Positions 32,040-39,511 of a stretch of 39,556 bases of DNA are shown in pieces (position 1 is the first letter of the stretch; every line of letters begins with the position of its first letter). Made by a program: the position numbers and the translations under genes. The stretch comes from an uncultured Ruminococcus sp. (lineage in GTDB: Bacteria > Bacillota > Clostridia > UBA1212): assembly GCA_902792515.1 (NCBI GenBank), contig CADAZX010000025.1, forward strand, positions 1-39,556, written 5' to 3'. The notes beneath the pieces were generated by a model. That model was given only the letters and a program-made list of their open reading frames with translations, did not search any database and was not told the DNA's origin.

Positions 32040-33773
32040 TCAGTAAGTCATTCTGTACACGAAGCCCGCGCGGCCCATAGGCAGCACGTCGCCCTTGTCG
32101 TAAAAATCGTCGATCACCTTGTAGGACTCAGTGGAGTCCGCCACCTTGAACCAGATCTCGTCTGTCTTGCCCTCCGGATTCACGTCGGGCCCGAGGCCGA
32201 GCACGGTGAGCGGAACAGTGACCGTGACGGTGTTTTCGCCTATTTCAAGGGAATTTTCGCCGATCACGAAAACGCTGTCGAGACGGTCGCAGGGCCGCTC
32301 AACAGGAACGTCGCGCATTTCGACAGAGTACGGGTCGGGACGGACGATTCTCGCGACAAGCGCTTCGCCTTCCTTCACGGGCGCCCCTTCGGGAGCGTAG
32401 TTCAGAATGAAATCGTACCCCGCGCGCTCGCCGGTGGAGATGAAAACGTTGAAAAACGCGCCGCTTCTTTCCGGAATTTCGGACGCCTCGATCTCGAACT
32501 TCAAGTCTTTTTCCGTGTGGGAGACGGTGACGCGCTTGATCGACGTGCGCATTGTGGAATTTTCGAAGCGGATCTCGTCGGTCCAGCCGAGGCAGTCGCG
32601 TTTGAAAGCGCCGTCCGTGAAGCCTTCGTAAACAGTCTTTTCGCCGCACGGTGAAGGGGCGACTCCGCGGGTGCCCTTGTACTTCCGGACGTATGAGATC
32701 AGCTGCATGAAATAGTTGTCGAAGTAGCCGTCGCGCATCATCTCGATGTCGCGGCTGAACTCGTAGTTGGCGCAGTCGACGAACATAATCGGCCTCTCGG
32801 GGGGACCCTGCCAGCGGCCCGCGATCCACTCGTTCCAGCCGGTGACGAGAACGATAGGCGGGTGGGTCTCGAGAGCGCGCTCAAACTGCTCCGCAAGGTT
32901 GAAGCCTTTAATCCAGGCGTTTTTCCCCTTGTCGTTGTCGCCGTCGTGCCACGCGCGGCCGCAGTTTGTGGTTTCGCCGTACATGACGCTGTCGCCGAAC
33001 CGTATCTGCGGGTGCTGGGCCACGGAAACGTTGATGCTCTCGGGCTCGCCCTGAAGATTTTCGAAAACGCGCTGCGGCTTTTCGAAGTCCATCCACGGCC
33101 ATCCGCCCTGCTTGGTGGGTTCGTTCGGCCACTGGGAGAGTTTGATGTTGAAGAACTCGCGTACCTCGTCGGAGCACTCGCCGGGAATCGCGATAATGAC
33201 CGGCTTTCCGTCAAGCTCGAACCACGTCTCGCGGTAGAGCCCCGGCTTGTAGAACTCCTCGTAGATCTTCTGGACAGTCCAGCCGGACCGCGTATTTGTG
33301 TAGAACATGACCTTCGGGATCTTGAAGCCCTGAAGCGCGTACTCCTGAAGGACCTTCATGACCCGGTGGCAGACGGGCTCGTAAACGACCGCGTTGGTGG
33401 TGTCAAAATAGAGGAAGTCGATCTCCGCCTGCATTATGAGCTTCATGTGGCGCCTGATGACCCACTCGTCGTCCATGGAGTAGTAGCCGTAGAAGGGCTC
33501 GCCCCAGTAGTGCATGTCGCCGATGCCGCCCCACTTGGGGTCGTCTGTCTTGTAGCCTGCCTCGGGGTCCGCGTCGGTTATTTCGGAAATGTTGTAAAGC
33601 TTTTTGTTGTGGCAGCAGAGCCACAGAAAATAGAAAAGCCCGACCGTGGAATTTTCCCTTTCCGTAGAGGAAATTCCGGGTTCAGGCATCCTTCTTCCAA
33701 GCGCGTCGACGGCGCAGACCGGCATATTTTTGAATCCGGCTACCGGTTGTTTCTTGTCGGAAATATTGTTCAT
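32040..33773 (-). CDS. Cytoplasmic GH99/WbsX-like protein, tandem copy 1
   Basis: A 577-residue protein, first gene of the minus-strand operon, with AAGGAGG just before its ATG and a promoter at 33842-33870. The architecture equals its downstream twin: short N-terminal tail, barrel from TVGLFYFLWLC (~43), WGEPFYGYYSMDDEWVIRRHMKLIMQAEIDFLYFDTTN, VTGWNEW (E315), then the shared C-terminal beta domain. No signal peptide. In GH99 proper the motif carries a second Glu three residues after the first; here that position is Ala (NEWIA), as in both paralogues. This argues for a distinct sub-family or a different mechanism. A glycosyltransferase-associated WbsX role is a possible alternative. Confidence 0.75.
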   Translation of the reverse strand: MNNISDKKQPVAGFKNMPVCAVDALGRRMPEPGISSTERENSTVGLFYFLWLCCHNKKLYNISEITDADPEAGYKTDDPKWGGIGDMHYWGEPFYGYYSMDDEWVIRRHMKLIMQAEIDFLYFDTTNAVVYEPVCHRVMKVLQEYALQGFKIPKVMFYTNTRSGWTVQKIYEEFYKPGLYRETWFELDGKPVIIAIPGECSDEVREFFNIKLSQWPNEPTKQGGWPWMDFEKPQRVFENLQGEPESINVSVAQHPQIRFGDSVMYGETTNCGRAWHDGDNDKGKNAWIKGFNLAEQFERALETHPPIVLVTGWNEWIAGRWQGPPERPIMFVDCANYEFSRDIEMMRDGYFDNYFMQLISYVRKYKGTRGVAPSPCGEKTVYEGFTDGAFKRDCLGWTDEIRFENSTMRTSIKRVTVSHTEKDLKFEIEASEIPERSGAFFNVFISTGERAGYDFILNYAPEGAPVKEGEALVARIVRPDPYSVEMRDVPVERPCDRLDSVFVIGENSLEIGENTVTVTVPLTVLGLGPDVNPEGKTDEIWFKVADSTESYKVIDDFYDKGDVLPMGRAGFVYRMTY

Positions 33774-33841
33774 AAAGCCTCCTTGCGGCCGTAACCGGCG
33801 GTGTGCCGTCAGGCCGTTTTCACCAAGTTGTTTGATGCCTT

Positions 33842-33870
33842 ATTTTACTTCGTTTCGGGCGGGAAGTCAA
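33842..33870 (-). promoter_or_regulatory. Promoter of the GH99-like operon
   Basis: On the minus strand, -35 TTGACT (33865-33870) and -10 TAAAAT (33842-33847) are separated by 17 bp. About 70 bp of leader precedes the start at 33773. Confidence 0.55.
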
Positions 33871-33881
33871 TTTCCTTTTAA

Positions 33882-33909
33882 AATAAGCGGGCAGCAATAA
33901 GCGGGCAGC
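33882..33909. repeat. Perfect 14-bp tandem repeat in a divergent promoter region
   Basis: AATAAGCGGGCAGC occurs at 33882-33895 and again at 33896-33909, between the -35 of the GH99-like operon and that of pckG. It is a candidate binding site for a regulator of either promoter. Confidence 0.6.
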
Positions 33910-33951
33910 AAAAACGGTGTGAAAATATGGCGCCGGCGTCGTTTTTTTGGG

Positions 33952-33980
33952 TTGCTTTATGTTTCTGCAAGGGGTATAAT
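33952..33980 (+). promoter_or_regulatory. Promoter of pckG
   Basis: -35 TTGCTT (33952-33957), 17-bp spacer, -10 TATAAT (33975-33980). The leader is about 130 nt. Confidence 0.65.
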
Positions 33981-34111
33981 AAAAACGTATATGCTTTCGG
34001 CAACGGCACTTGAGGCGGAAATTGTTCGCGCCAGGCCGTGCGCGTTTTCCGTTCTCGCAAAAAAGGGCGGAAGCGTCAGAAACAAATGAACTCACGAAAG
34101 GAGATGCTGAC

Positions 34112-35890
34112 ATGTACAACAACAAATATGTGAACGATTGGGTCGCCCAGATGGCCCTTATGACTCAGCCCAAGGAAATCGTGTGGCTGGACGGCTCCGA
34201 GGAGGAGAGAGACAGACTTCTCAAGGAGGCGGTCGCTACAGGCGAGATGATCGAGCTGAACCAGGAAAAGCTCCCGGGCTGCTACTACCACAGAACCGCC
34301 GTGAACGACGTTGCGCGTGTCGAGCATTGCACTTTTATTTGTACGGAGCACAAGGAAGACGCCGGCCCGAGCAATAACTGGATGGAAAAGAGCTTTGCCT
34401 ACGCGAAACTCGGCACATATTTCTGGGGTTCGATGCGCGGTGAAACGATGTACGTCATTCCGTACATTATGGGTTCCGCGGGCTCGCCTTTCAGCAAGGT
34501 CGGCATCGAGCTCACCGACAGCATCTACGTCGTTCTTAATATGAGAATCATGACCCGTATGGGAAAAATCGCGATGGACCAGCTCGGCGACTCGCCGGAC
34601 TACATAAAGGGCCTTCACGCGAAGGGCGAGGTCGACCCGGAGAGGCGTTTTATCTGCCAGTTTCCGGAGGACAACGCGATCTGGTCGTACGGTTCCGCTT
34701 ACGGCGGGAACGTGCTTCTCGGCAAAAAGTGCTTTGCGCTCAGGATCGCGAGCTGGCTCGGCCGCAAGGAGGGCTGGATGGCGGAGCATATGCTGATCGT
34801 CGGCATTGAGGATCCGCAGGGCAACAAACAGTACGTCTGCGCGGCGTTCCCGAGCGCGTGCGGCAAGACCAACCTGGCGATGCTCATCCCGCCCAAAAAG
34901 TTCCGCGACATGGGCTACAAGGTCTGGACGGTCGGCGACGATATCGCGTGGCTGAGGATCGGCGAGGACGGCAGGCTCTGGGCGGTCAACCCGGAGGCGG
35001 GCTTCTTCGGCGTTGCGCCCGGAACGAGCATGAAGTCGAACCCGAACGCGCTCTTGACGTGCAAACAGGGCACGATCTACACGAACGTTGCCATCGACAA
35101 AAAGGACAACACGGTCTGGTGGGAAGGCATGGGCACGCCCGCGCCTGAGGATGCCATCGACTGGAAGGGCAACGACTGGAAACCCGGTCAGGTCGACGAA
35201 AACGGAGCACCTATAAAGGCGGCGCATCCGAATTCACGCTTCACTGCCCCCGCGAAGAACTGCCCCTGCATCGCTCCTAACTGGGAGGACCCCAAGGGCG
35301 TTCCGATTTCGGCAATCATTTTCGGCGGCAGAAGAGCAAAAGTCGCGCCGCTGGTGTATCAGTCTTTCAGCTGGGAGCACGGCGTTTTCGTGGGCTCGAC
35401 GATGGCTTCCGAGACGACCGCTGCCGCTGCCGGCGCCGTTGGTGTTGTGAGACGCGACCCGATGGCAATGAAGCCTTTCTGCGGCTACAACATGGGCGAC
35501 TACTTCGGCCACTGGCTTGAGATGGGCGAAAAGATCCCGAACCCGCCGAAGATCTTCAACGTGAACTGGTTCAGAACAGACGACGAGGGGCATTTTATCT
35601 GGCCCGGCTTCGGCGACAACTTCCGCGTGATCCAGTGGATCCTGGCGCGCTGCAACGGAAAGGTAGACGCTGTGAAAACGGCTGTCGGATACGAGCCGCG
35701 TCCTGAGGATATCGACCTTGAGGACTCGGGCGTTGATCTTGAAACTCTGAAGGGACTCCTGTCGATCGACAAGGACGCCTGGGAGCAGGAAGCTGCGGAA
35801 ATCGAGACCCACCTGGCTCAGTTCGAGAAGCTGCCGCCCGAGATCAAGAAGCAGGCGGATGCGCTCAAGGACAGAGTGGCGGGAATGTGA
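34112..35890 (+). CDS. pckG: Phosphoenolpyruvate carboxykinase (GTP)
   Basis: A 592-residue protein. The start at 34112 follows GAAAGGAG (34096-34103). It interconverts oxaloacetate plus GTP with PEP plus CO2 and GDP. The P-loop AFPSACGKTNLAML spans about 245-258 (K252, T253), characteristic of the GTP-dependent enzyme with its reactive cysteine C250. VGDDIAWLRIGEDGRLWAVNPEAGFFGVAPGTS provides the second kinase motif and metal ligands, and RRDPMAMKPFCGYNMGDYFGHW is the conserved guanine-site region. Length equals the family norm. In anaerobic gut Firmicutes it often works in the carboxylating direction to form oxaloacetate. It is divergent from the GH99-like operon. Confidence 0.96.
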   Translation: MYNNKYVNDWVAQMALMTQPKEIVWLDGSEEERDRLLKEAVATGEMIELNQEKLPGCYYHRTAVNDVARVEHCTFICTEHKEDAGPSNNWMEKSFAYAKLGTYFWGSMRGETMYVIPYIMGSAGSPFSKVGIELTDSIYVVLNMRIMTRMGKIAMDQLGDSPDYIKGLHAKGEVDPERRFICQFPEDNAIWSYGSAYGGNVLLGKKCFALRIASWLGRKEGWMAEHMLIVGIEDPQGNKQYVCAAFPSACGKTNLAMLIPPKKFRDMGYKVWTVGDDIAWLRIGEDGRLWAVNPEAGFFGVAPGTSMKSNPNALLTCKQGTIYTNVAIDKKDNTVWWEGMGTPAPEDAIDWKGNDWKPGQVDENGAPIKAAHPNSRFTAPAKNCPCIAPNWEDPKGVPISAIIFGGRRAKVAPLVYQSFSWEHGVFVGSTMASETTAAAAGAVGVVRRDPMAMKPFCGYNMGDYFGHWLEMGEKIPNPPKIFNVNWFRTDDEGHFIWPGFGDNFRVIQWILARCNGKVDAVKTAVGYEPRPEDIDLEDSGVDLETLKGLLSIDKDAWEQEAAEIETHLAQFEKLPPEIKKQADALKDRVAGM

Positions 35891-35949
35891 CAAGGCGGGG
35901 CCTGACGCGCCGGAAATCAGAAGGGCTAATACAATTATTGTTATCGAAG

Positions 35950-35988
35950 AAATCCGGACGGGTGGAAGCATGCCTGTCCGGATTTTGT
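35950..35988 (+). terminator. Terminator of pckG
   Basis: AAATCCGGAC (35950-35959) and GTCCGGATTT (35976-35985) form a perfect 10-bp stem, followed by a short T-rich stretch. Confidence 0.8.
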
Positions 35989-35989
35989 T

Positions 35990-36080
35990 GATTATGTTCA
36001 GCATTTTCTGCCAGATTTTGCGGATTACGTTCAACATATTCCGACGGATTTTGCGGATTACAATCAGCAAAATCTATTGA
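35990..36080. repeat. Degenerate 33-bp tandem repeat
   Basis: Units starting GATTAYG/GATTACA at 35990, 36023 and 36056 are spaced exactly 33 bp; the first two also share a closing GATTTTGCG. There are about 2.7 copies just after the pckG terminator. No gene is supported here. Confidence 0.65.
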
Positions 36081-36144
36081 CTCAACGCTTGTCATATGCA
36101 ACATTACATCCGAAAGGAGGTGTTGGAACCGTGCCGATTACAGC

Positions 36145-36294
36145 GTGAACGACATTAAGGAAGCAGAACATAAAGTCGATTCAACCTGTAACGCGGACAG
36201 AAGCAAAAAACAATTGATTAAAAAGGTAATCAGCGCAGCTGTTTTTGTGATAATTGTGATTCTGTATTTTGTTTGGATGTTTATGAAAAGATAG
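36145..36294 (+). CDS. 49-residue single-helix membrane peptide
   Basis: A GTG start at 36145 reads 49 codons to TAG 36292-36294. The product has a charged N-terminus (MNDIKEAEHKVDS) and one hydrophobic helix (VISAAVFVIIVILYFVWMF) ending MKR. A near-perfect Shine-Dalgarno site, AAAGGAGGTG, lies at 36113-36122, about 22 bases too far upstream for this start. It is well placed for a GTG at 36131 that opens a five-codon frame whose TGA (36146-36148) overlaps the GTG at 36145. This is either translational coupling through a mini-leader or a one-base frameshift near the N-terminus. The function is unknown; small membrane toxins and regulators have this shape, but nothing specific identifies it. 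Confidence 0.5.
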   Translation: MNDIKEAEHKVDSTCNADRSKKQLIKKVISAAVFVIIVILYFVWMFMKR

Positions 36295-36313
36295 ATTAAT
36301 CTATATTTCTGAG

Positions 36314-36341
36314 AAAACGGGGCTGAAACGGCCGCGTTTTT
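36314..36341 (+). terminator. Terminator after the small membrane peptide
   Basis: AAAACGGGGC (36314-36323) pairs with GCCGCGTTTT (36331-36340) with a single mismatch and a 7-nt loop, merging into a T-run. Confidence 0.7.
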
Positions 36342-36429
36342 GCTATTCGGATAGACAAATACGAATAACGATCAGAAAGCACATATAAGCGGCCTCGTTG
36401 ACAGTTTTAAATTGTTGCTAATTTGACTC

Positions 36430-36465
36430 GATAAATGACTTGATAAATGATTCGATAAATGATAT
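36430..36465. repeat. Three 12-bp direct repeats over a promoter
   Basis: GATAAATGA plus three variable bases occurs at 36430-36441, 36442-36453 and 36454-36465 with an exact 12-bp period. The array covers the -35 and spacer of the promoter at 36440-36468. The same unit occurs inside the downstream gene at 37600-37623. Confidence 0.85.
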
Positions 36466-36468
36466 AAT
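36440..36468 (+). promoter_or_regulatory. Promoter of the AlbA_2 regulator, embedded in repeats
   Basis: -35 TTGATA (36440-36445), 17-bp spacer, -10 TATAAT (36463-36468). AAGGAGGTG (36481-36489) follows. Binding to the repeats would block RNA polymerase. Confidence 0.65.
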
Positions 36469-36493
36469 AAAGGCATAGATAAGGAGGTGTGTG

Positions 36494-37831
36494 ATGACAA
36501 ACCGTGAATGTGAAACCATTGAATTCAAAAAAACAACAAGCGAACTGAAAGAGGGCGTTATCTCGCTTGCCTCAATGCTGAACAAGTCGGGTTTTGGAAC
36601 GGTGTATTTTGGTGTAAAAAATGACGGAACTGTTGCCGGCTTGACTGTTGGAGGTCATACGACTTCAGATATTTCCCGTGCAATTAAAGAACATTTGAAG
36701 CCCGCGGTTGTGCCGGCTATCGAAGTCCTGACCAAAGACGGAAAACAAATTGTTTCCGTGAAGGCTGAAGGGGAAGATACGCCTTATTCCGCATATGGCA
36801 GGTATTACATTCGCTCGGACGACGAAGATTTGGTTATGACCAACGCGCAGCTCGGGGCATTCTTTCTCGGGAAAAATTATGATTACTCCAAATGGGAAAA
36901 GGAGGCAACGGAATACGGAATCGACGACGTCGACGAGGACCTGTTAATCCGGTACGTGAATCAGGGCAACGAGAGCGGACGCATTCCTTTTCTTTACCGC
37001 GACGTACGAACGACTCTTGCAAAACTCGAACTGCTAAGCGATGACAAACTGAACAATGCCGGTTTTTACCTGTTTTCGAATAAAAAACCGCTTCTGTTGA
37101 AGCTTGCGACTTATCCCACCGACGAGCGAATCAGTTTCAGCGATTTGAAACAGTTTCGCGGTAATATTTTTGAGTGCATTGAAGAGGCGGTAAAATATGT
37201 AACAAATAATATCCGCTGGAAAGCGGAAATCCGCGGGCTGGAGCGGGTGGAAACACCGGAAATACCTGTCGAGGCATTTCGTGAAATCATCGTAAACAGT
37301 TTTGCCCATATGAAGGTGAATCCTTCCTCGTCCAATGAAATATATATCACCCCGACGCGAGTGCATATCTACAACCCCGGTCCGCTTGTTCCGGGAACCG
37401 ACCCGAAGATGTTTGCAAACGGGGAGCAAGGCTCGATGATCCGTAATCCGTTGATTGCGACGGTGCTGTATTATAACAAGACTATCGACGCATTCGGCAC
37501 GGGATTTGAACGCGTTTTCCGCCTTTGCGGCGAGAACAGTTACCGTTACAGCAACAACGCGTTCGGGTTCACTTTTGAATTTATCAGATCAAATGATTCG
37601 ATAAATGATTTGATAAATGAGTCGATAACGGAAGGACTTACAAGGATTGAAAAAGCAGTCTTTGAAGTCCTCGACAGCGCCCAGAAGTACTCTAAAAGCG
37701 AGATAGCCGGTAAAATCGGCGTGTCTCAGGCAACCGTTCAAAGAGCAATCAAGAAGCTAACGGATAAGAGACTGATTAAACGTGTCGGATCAAACAAGAC
37801 CGGGTACTGGACCGTAATATGCCGGGGTTGA
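36494..37831 (+). CDS. AlbA_2 (Schlafen-like) / HATPase / winged-helix putative transcriptional regulator
   Basis: A 445-residue protein from ATG 36494; a GTG at 36491 is an in-frame alternative. Residues ~5-115 are an AlbA_2/Schlafen-type domain (ECETIEFKKTTSELKEGVISLASMLNKSGFGTVYFGVKNDG), then a COG2865-type middle with a HATPase_c_4-like segment (FREIIVNSFAHMKV, then NPLIATVLYYNKTIDAFGTGFERVFRLC). A repeat-encoded linker N367-D-S-I, N-D-L-I, N-E-S-I leads to a C-terminal winged helix (~385-445, YSKSEIAGKIGVSQATVQRAIKKLTDKRLIKRVGSNKTGYW). Members are called RecG-like or putative DNA-binding regulators and are frequent in mobile and defence-rich regions; the exact role is unknown. Base composition is lower in GC than its neighbours, suggesting transfer. 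It is probably autoregulated through the 12-bp repeats. Confidence 0.85.
   Translation: MTNRECETIEFKKTTSELKEGVISLASMLNKSGFGTVYFGVKNDGTVAGLTVGGHTTSDISRAIKEHLKPAVVPAIEVLTKDGKQIVSVKAEGEDTPYSAYGRYYIRSDDEDLVMTNAQLGAFFLGKNYDYSKWEKEATEYGIDDVDEDLLIRYVNQGNESGRIPFLYRDVRTTLAKLELLSDDKLNNAGFYLFSNKKPLLLKLATYPTDERISFSDLKQFRGNIFECIEEAVKYVTNNIRWKAEIRGLERVETPEIPVEAFREIIVNSFAHMKVNPSSSNEIYITPTRVHIYNPGPLVPGTDPKMFANGEQGSMIRNPLIATVLYYNKTIDAFGTGFERVFRLCGENSYRYSNNAFGFTFEFIRSNDSINDLINESITEGLTRIEKAVFEVLDSAQKYSKSEIAGKIGVSQATVQRAIKKLTDKRLIKRVGSNKTGYWTVICRG
37588..37629. repeat. Intragenic copies of the 12-bp repeat
   Basis: Two full units, GATAAATGATTT (37600-37611) and GATAAATGAGTC (37612-37623), with partial units on each side, have the same 12-bp period as the promoter array. 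They encode a four-residue repeat, Asn-Asp/Glu-Ser/Leu-Ile. Confidence 0.8.
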
Positions 37832-37874
37832 CCTGCGCGGTAGAAATGATTGTTAATAATGGGGAGGACGAAAA

Positions 37875-38741
37875 TTGAAAACTTCAACTGAAATAAACAG
37901 TATCGCGAGCGCGGTGGGAATGGAAAAAGCGGTTGAGCTGGTGGCAAAAGCCGGGTTCGACTGCTGGGACTTCTCGATGTTCGCGATGGGTTCCTACGAC
38001 TGGAGTACCGGGAAGCGGCGGATCACCGGGCACCCGCTGGAGACGAGAGATTCCGCGTTGAAACTGGCGGAAAAACTGAGAAAAATCGGCCTCGAGAACG
38101 GGATTTACTGCAACCAGTCGCACGCGCCGTTCCCGGTCAGCTGCGGCGAGATCAGGGAACTTCTGCCGCTCGCGATCGAGTGCACCGCCGCGGCCGGAGG
38201 CAAGATCTGCGTCATCCACCCCGACAACAACAAAACGCCCGGAGAGAACGCCGTGATGTTCCGCGAGCTCCTTCCTTTTGCTCACAAATTCGACGTCATA
38301 ATCGCCACGGAAAACATGTGGAACTGGAACAGCGAAAAAGACGAGGCGGCACCCGCGGCATGCTCTGACGGCCCGAACTTTCGCGAGCACATCGACGTCG
38401 TCGGCGATCCATATCTGGTTGCCTGCGTTGATATCGGCCATGCCGAAATGAAGGGCCTCGGCACCGACGCGGCGACAATGATCCGAGAGCTGGGTCCGCG
38501 CGTTCAGGCGCTCCACATCCACGACAACGACAGGTGGCACGACAGCCACGCGCTGCCCTTCACGATGAACATCGACTTCGTTCCCGTCATTCAGGCGCTG
38601 GCCGACGTCGGGTATAAGGGTGAGTTCACGATGGAGACGAACTTCGTGAACACCTTGTGGCGGAACGATCCGGAAACGGGCACAAAACTCCTGGGCGAGA
38701 CCGCGCGAAAACTTGCGGTCATGTTCGACAGTCTGCGCTGA
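37875..38741 (+). CDS. Sugar phosphate isomerase/epimerase family TIM-barrel protein
   Basis: A 288-residue protein with a TTG start at 37875, preceded by GGGGAGG (37861-37867). It belongs to the xylose-isomerase-like/AP-endonuclease-2 superfamily. The metal-binding set is visible: E in IIATENMWNW, D and H in ACVDIGHAE, H/D in ALHIHDNDRWHD and E in FTMETNF. Such enzymes isomerise or epimerise sugars or inositol derivatives; the substrate cannot be read from sequence. It follows the AlbA_2 regulator by 43 bases but its GC content matches the rest of the chromosome, so a functional link to that regulator is doubtful. It fits the local carbohydrate theme. Confidence 0.85.
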   Translation: MKTSTEINSIASAVGMEKAVELVAKAGFDCWDFSMFAMGSYDWSTGKRRITGHPLETRDSALKLAEKLRKIGLENGIYCNQSHAPFPVSCGEIRELLPLAIECTAAAGGKICVIHPDNNKTPGENAVMFRELLPFAHKFDVIIATENMWNWNSEKDEAAPAACSDGPNFREHIDVVGDPYLVACVDIGHAEMKGLGTDAATMIRELGPRVQALHIHDNDRWHDSHALPFTMNIDFVPVIQALADVGYKGEFTMETNFVNTLWRNDPETGTKLLGETARKLAVMFDSLR

Positions 38742-38821
38742 GGGTCACCCGAAGGCGTTCCTGTTTGACTTCCGGACTTCCGATTGACTTCCGGTTGGCA
38801 ACGGTTTTCGCATTTTGCTTA

Positions 38822-38850
38822 TTTACAAAAACCGTGCCGTTTGCTAAAAT
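38822..38850 (+). promoter_or_regulatory. Promoter of mscL
   Basis: -35 TTTACA (38822-38827), 17-bp spacer, -10 TAAAAT (38845-38850). The leader is about 65 nt. Confidence 0.65.
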
Positions 38851-38923
38851 ATAGCCGGTGGAACGCATATAACGCGTTTGATATATTTTTTGAAATTAAA
38901 CATTTTTTGAAAGAGGTATCGTT

Positions 38924-39427
38924 ATGAGCAAGAAAAACGGAAAGAAGTCCTTGTGGACGCAGTTTAAAGAATTCGCTTTTAAAGGCAATGTTATCGATAT
39001 GGCCGTCGGCGTTGTTATCGGCGGAGCTTTCGGCAAGATCGTGACCGGGCTTGTTAACTACATCATCAACCCGTTCATCGGCATCTTCACCAAGGGCGCC
39101 GGACTTGACGGAATCAAGACTGTCATCACGCCTGCAGTGCTCAACGAAGCCGGCGAGGTCGTTACAGAAGAGACCGCGATTCTCTGGGGAACATGGCTCC
39201 AGACCATTATCGACTTCCTGATCGTTGCCGTGTGCATCTTCTTTATCGTTTACGGTATCGCGAAGGCAAGAGAAAAGGCGACCGAGAAGGCGAGAGCCGC
39301 GGAAGCGAAAGCAGCTGAAGAAGCAGCCGCAGCCGCGAAGGCGCAGATTAAAGTTTGCCCGTACTGCCTGTCCGAGATCAACGTCAAAGCGACGCGCTGC
39401 CCGCACTGCACGTCAGAGCAGCCTTGA
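38924..39427 (+). CDS. mscL: Large-conductance mechanosensitive channel with C-terminal zinc ribbon
   Basis: A 167-residue protein; AAGAGG (38911-38916) precedes the ATG. The MscL core is clear: amphipathic N-terminus (LWTQFKEFAFKGNVIDMAVGVVIGGAFGKIV), first pore helix, periplasmic loop, second helix (WLQTIIDFLIVAVCIFFIVYG). The channel opens under membrane tension to release solutes during hypo-osmotic shock. Instead of the usual short cytoplasmic bundle, it has an Ala/Glu/Lys helix (~113-140) and then four cysteines, C145/C148 and C159/C162 (CPYC...CPHC), forming a zinc ribbon. This extension is seen in other Clostridia but its role is not established. Confidence 0.95.
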   Translation: MSKKNGKKSLWTQFKEFAFKGNVIDMAVGVVIGGAFGKIVTGLVNYIINPFIGIFTKGAGLDGIKTVITPAVLNEAGEVVTEETAILWGTWLQTIIDFLIVAVCIFFIVYGIAKAREKATEKARAAEAKAAEEAAAAAKAQIKVCPYCLSEINVKATRCPHCTSEQP

Positions 39428-39455
39428 TCTGAAATCGACTGAAATCGGTTTAGAA

Positions 39456-39511
39456 AAGGGGCTGTTAAAAAACTGGCAATTCTGCCGGGGATGTAACAGC
39501 CTCTTTTTTTG
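39456..39511 (+). terminator. Terminator of mscL
   Basis: GGGGCTGTTA (39458-39467) pairs with TAACAGCCTC (39494-39503) with a G-U pair; the long loop contains a small inner hairpin (GGCAATTCTGCC). Seven T residues follow. Confidence 0.85.

Noticed and set aside
35234..36070. Long minus-strand open frame with an N-terminal repeat of an 11-residue motif
   Set aside because: Most of it is antisense to pckG, which is certain. The repeated peptide is only the 33-bp DNA tandem repeat read in frame, and no ribosome site supports the start.
36430..36465. CRISPR array
   Set aside because: Repeat period is 12 bp with no unique spacers and no cas genes; better described as operator-like tandem repeats.
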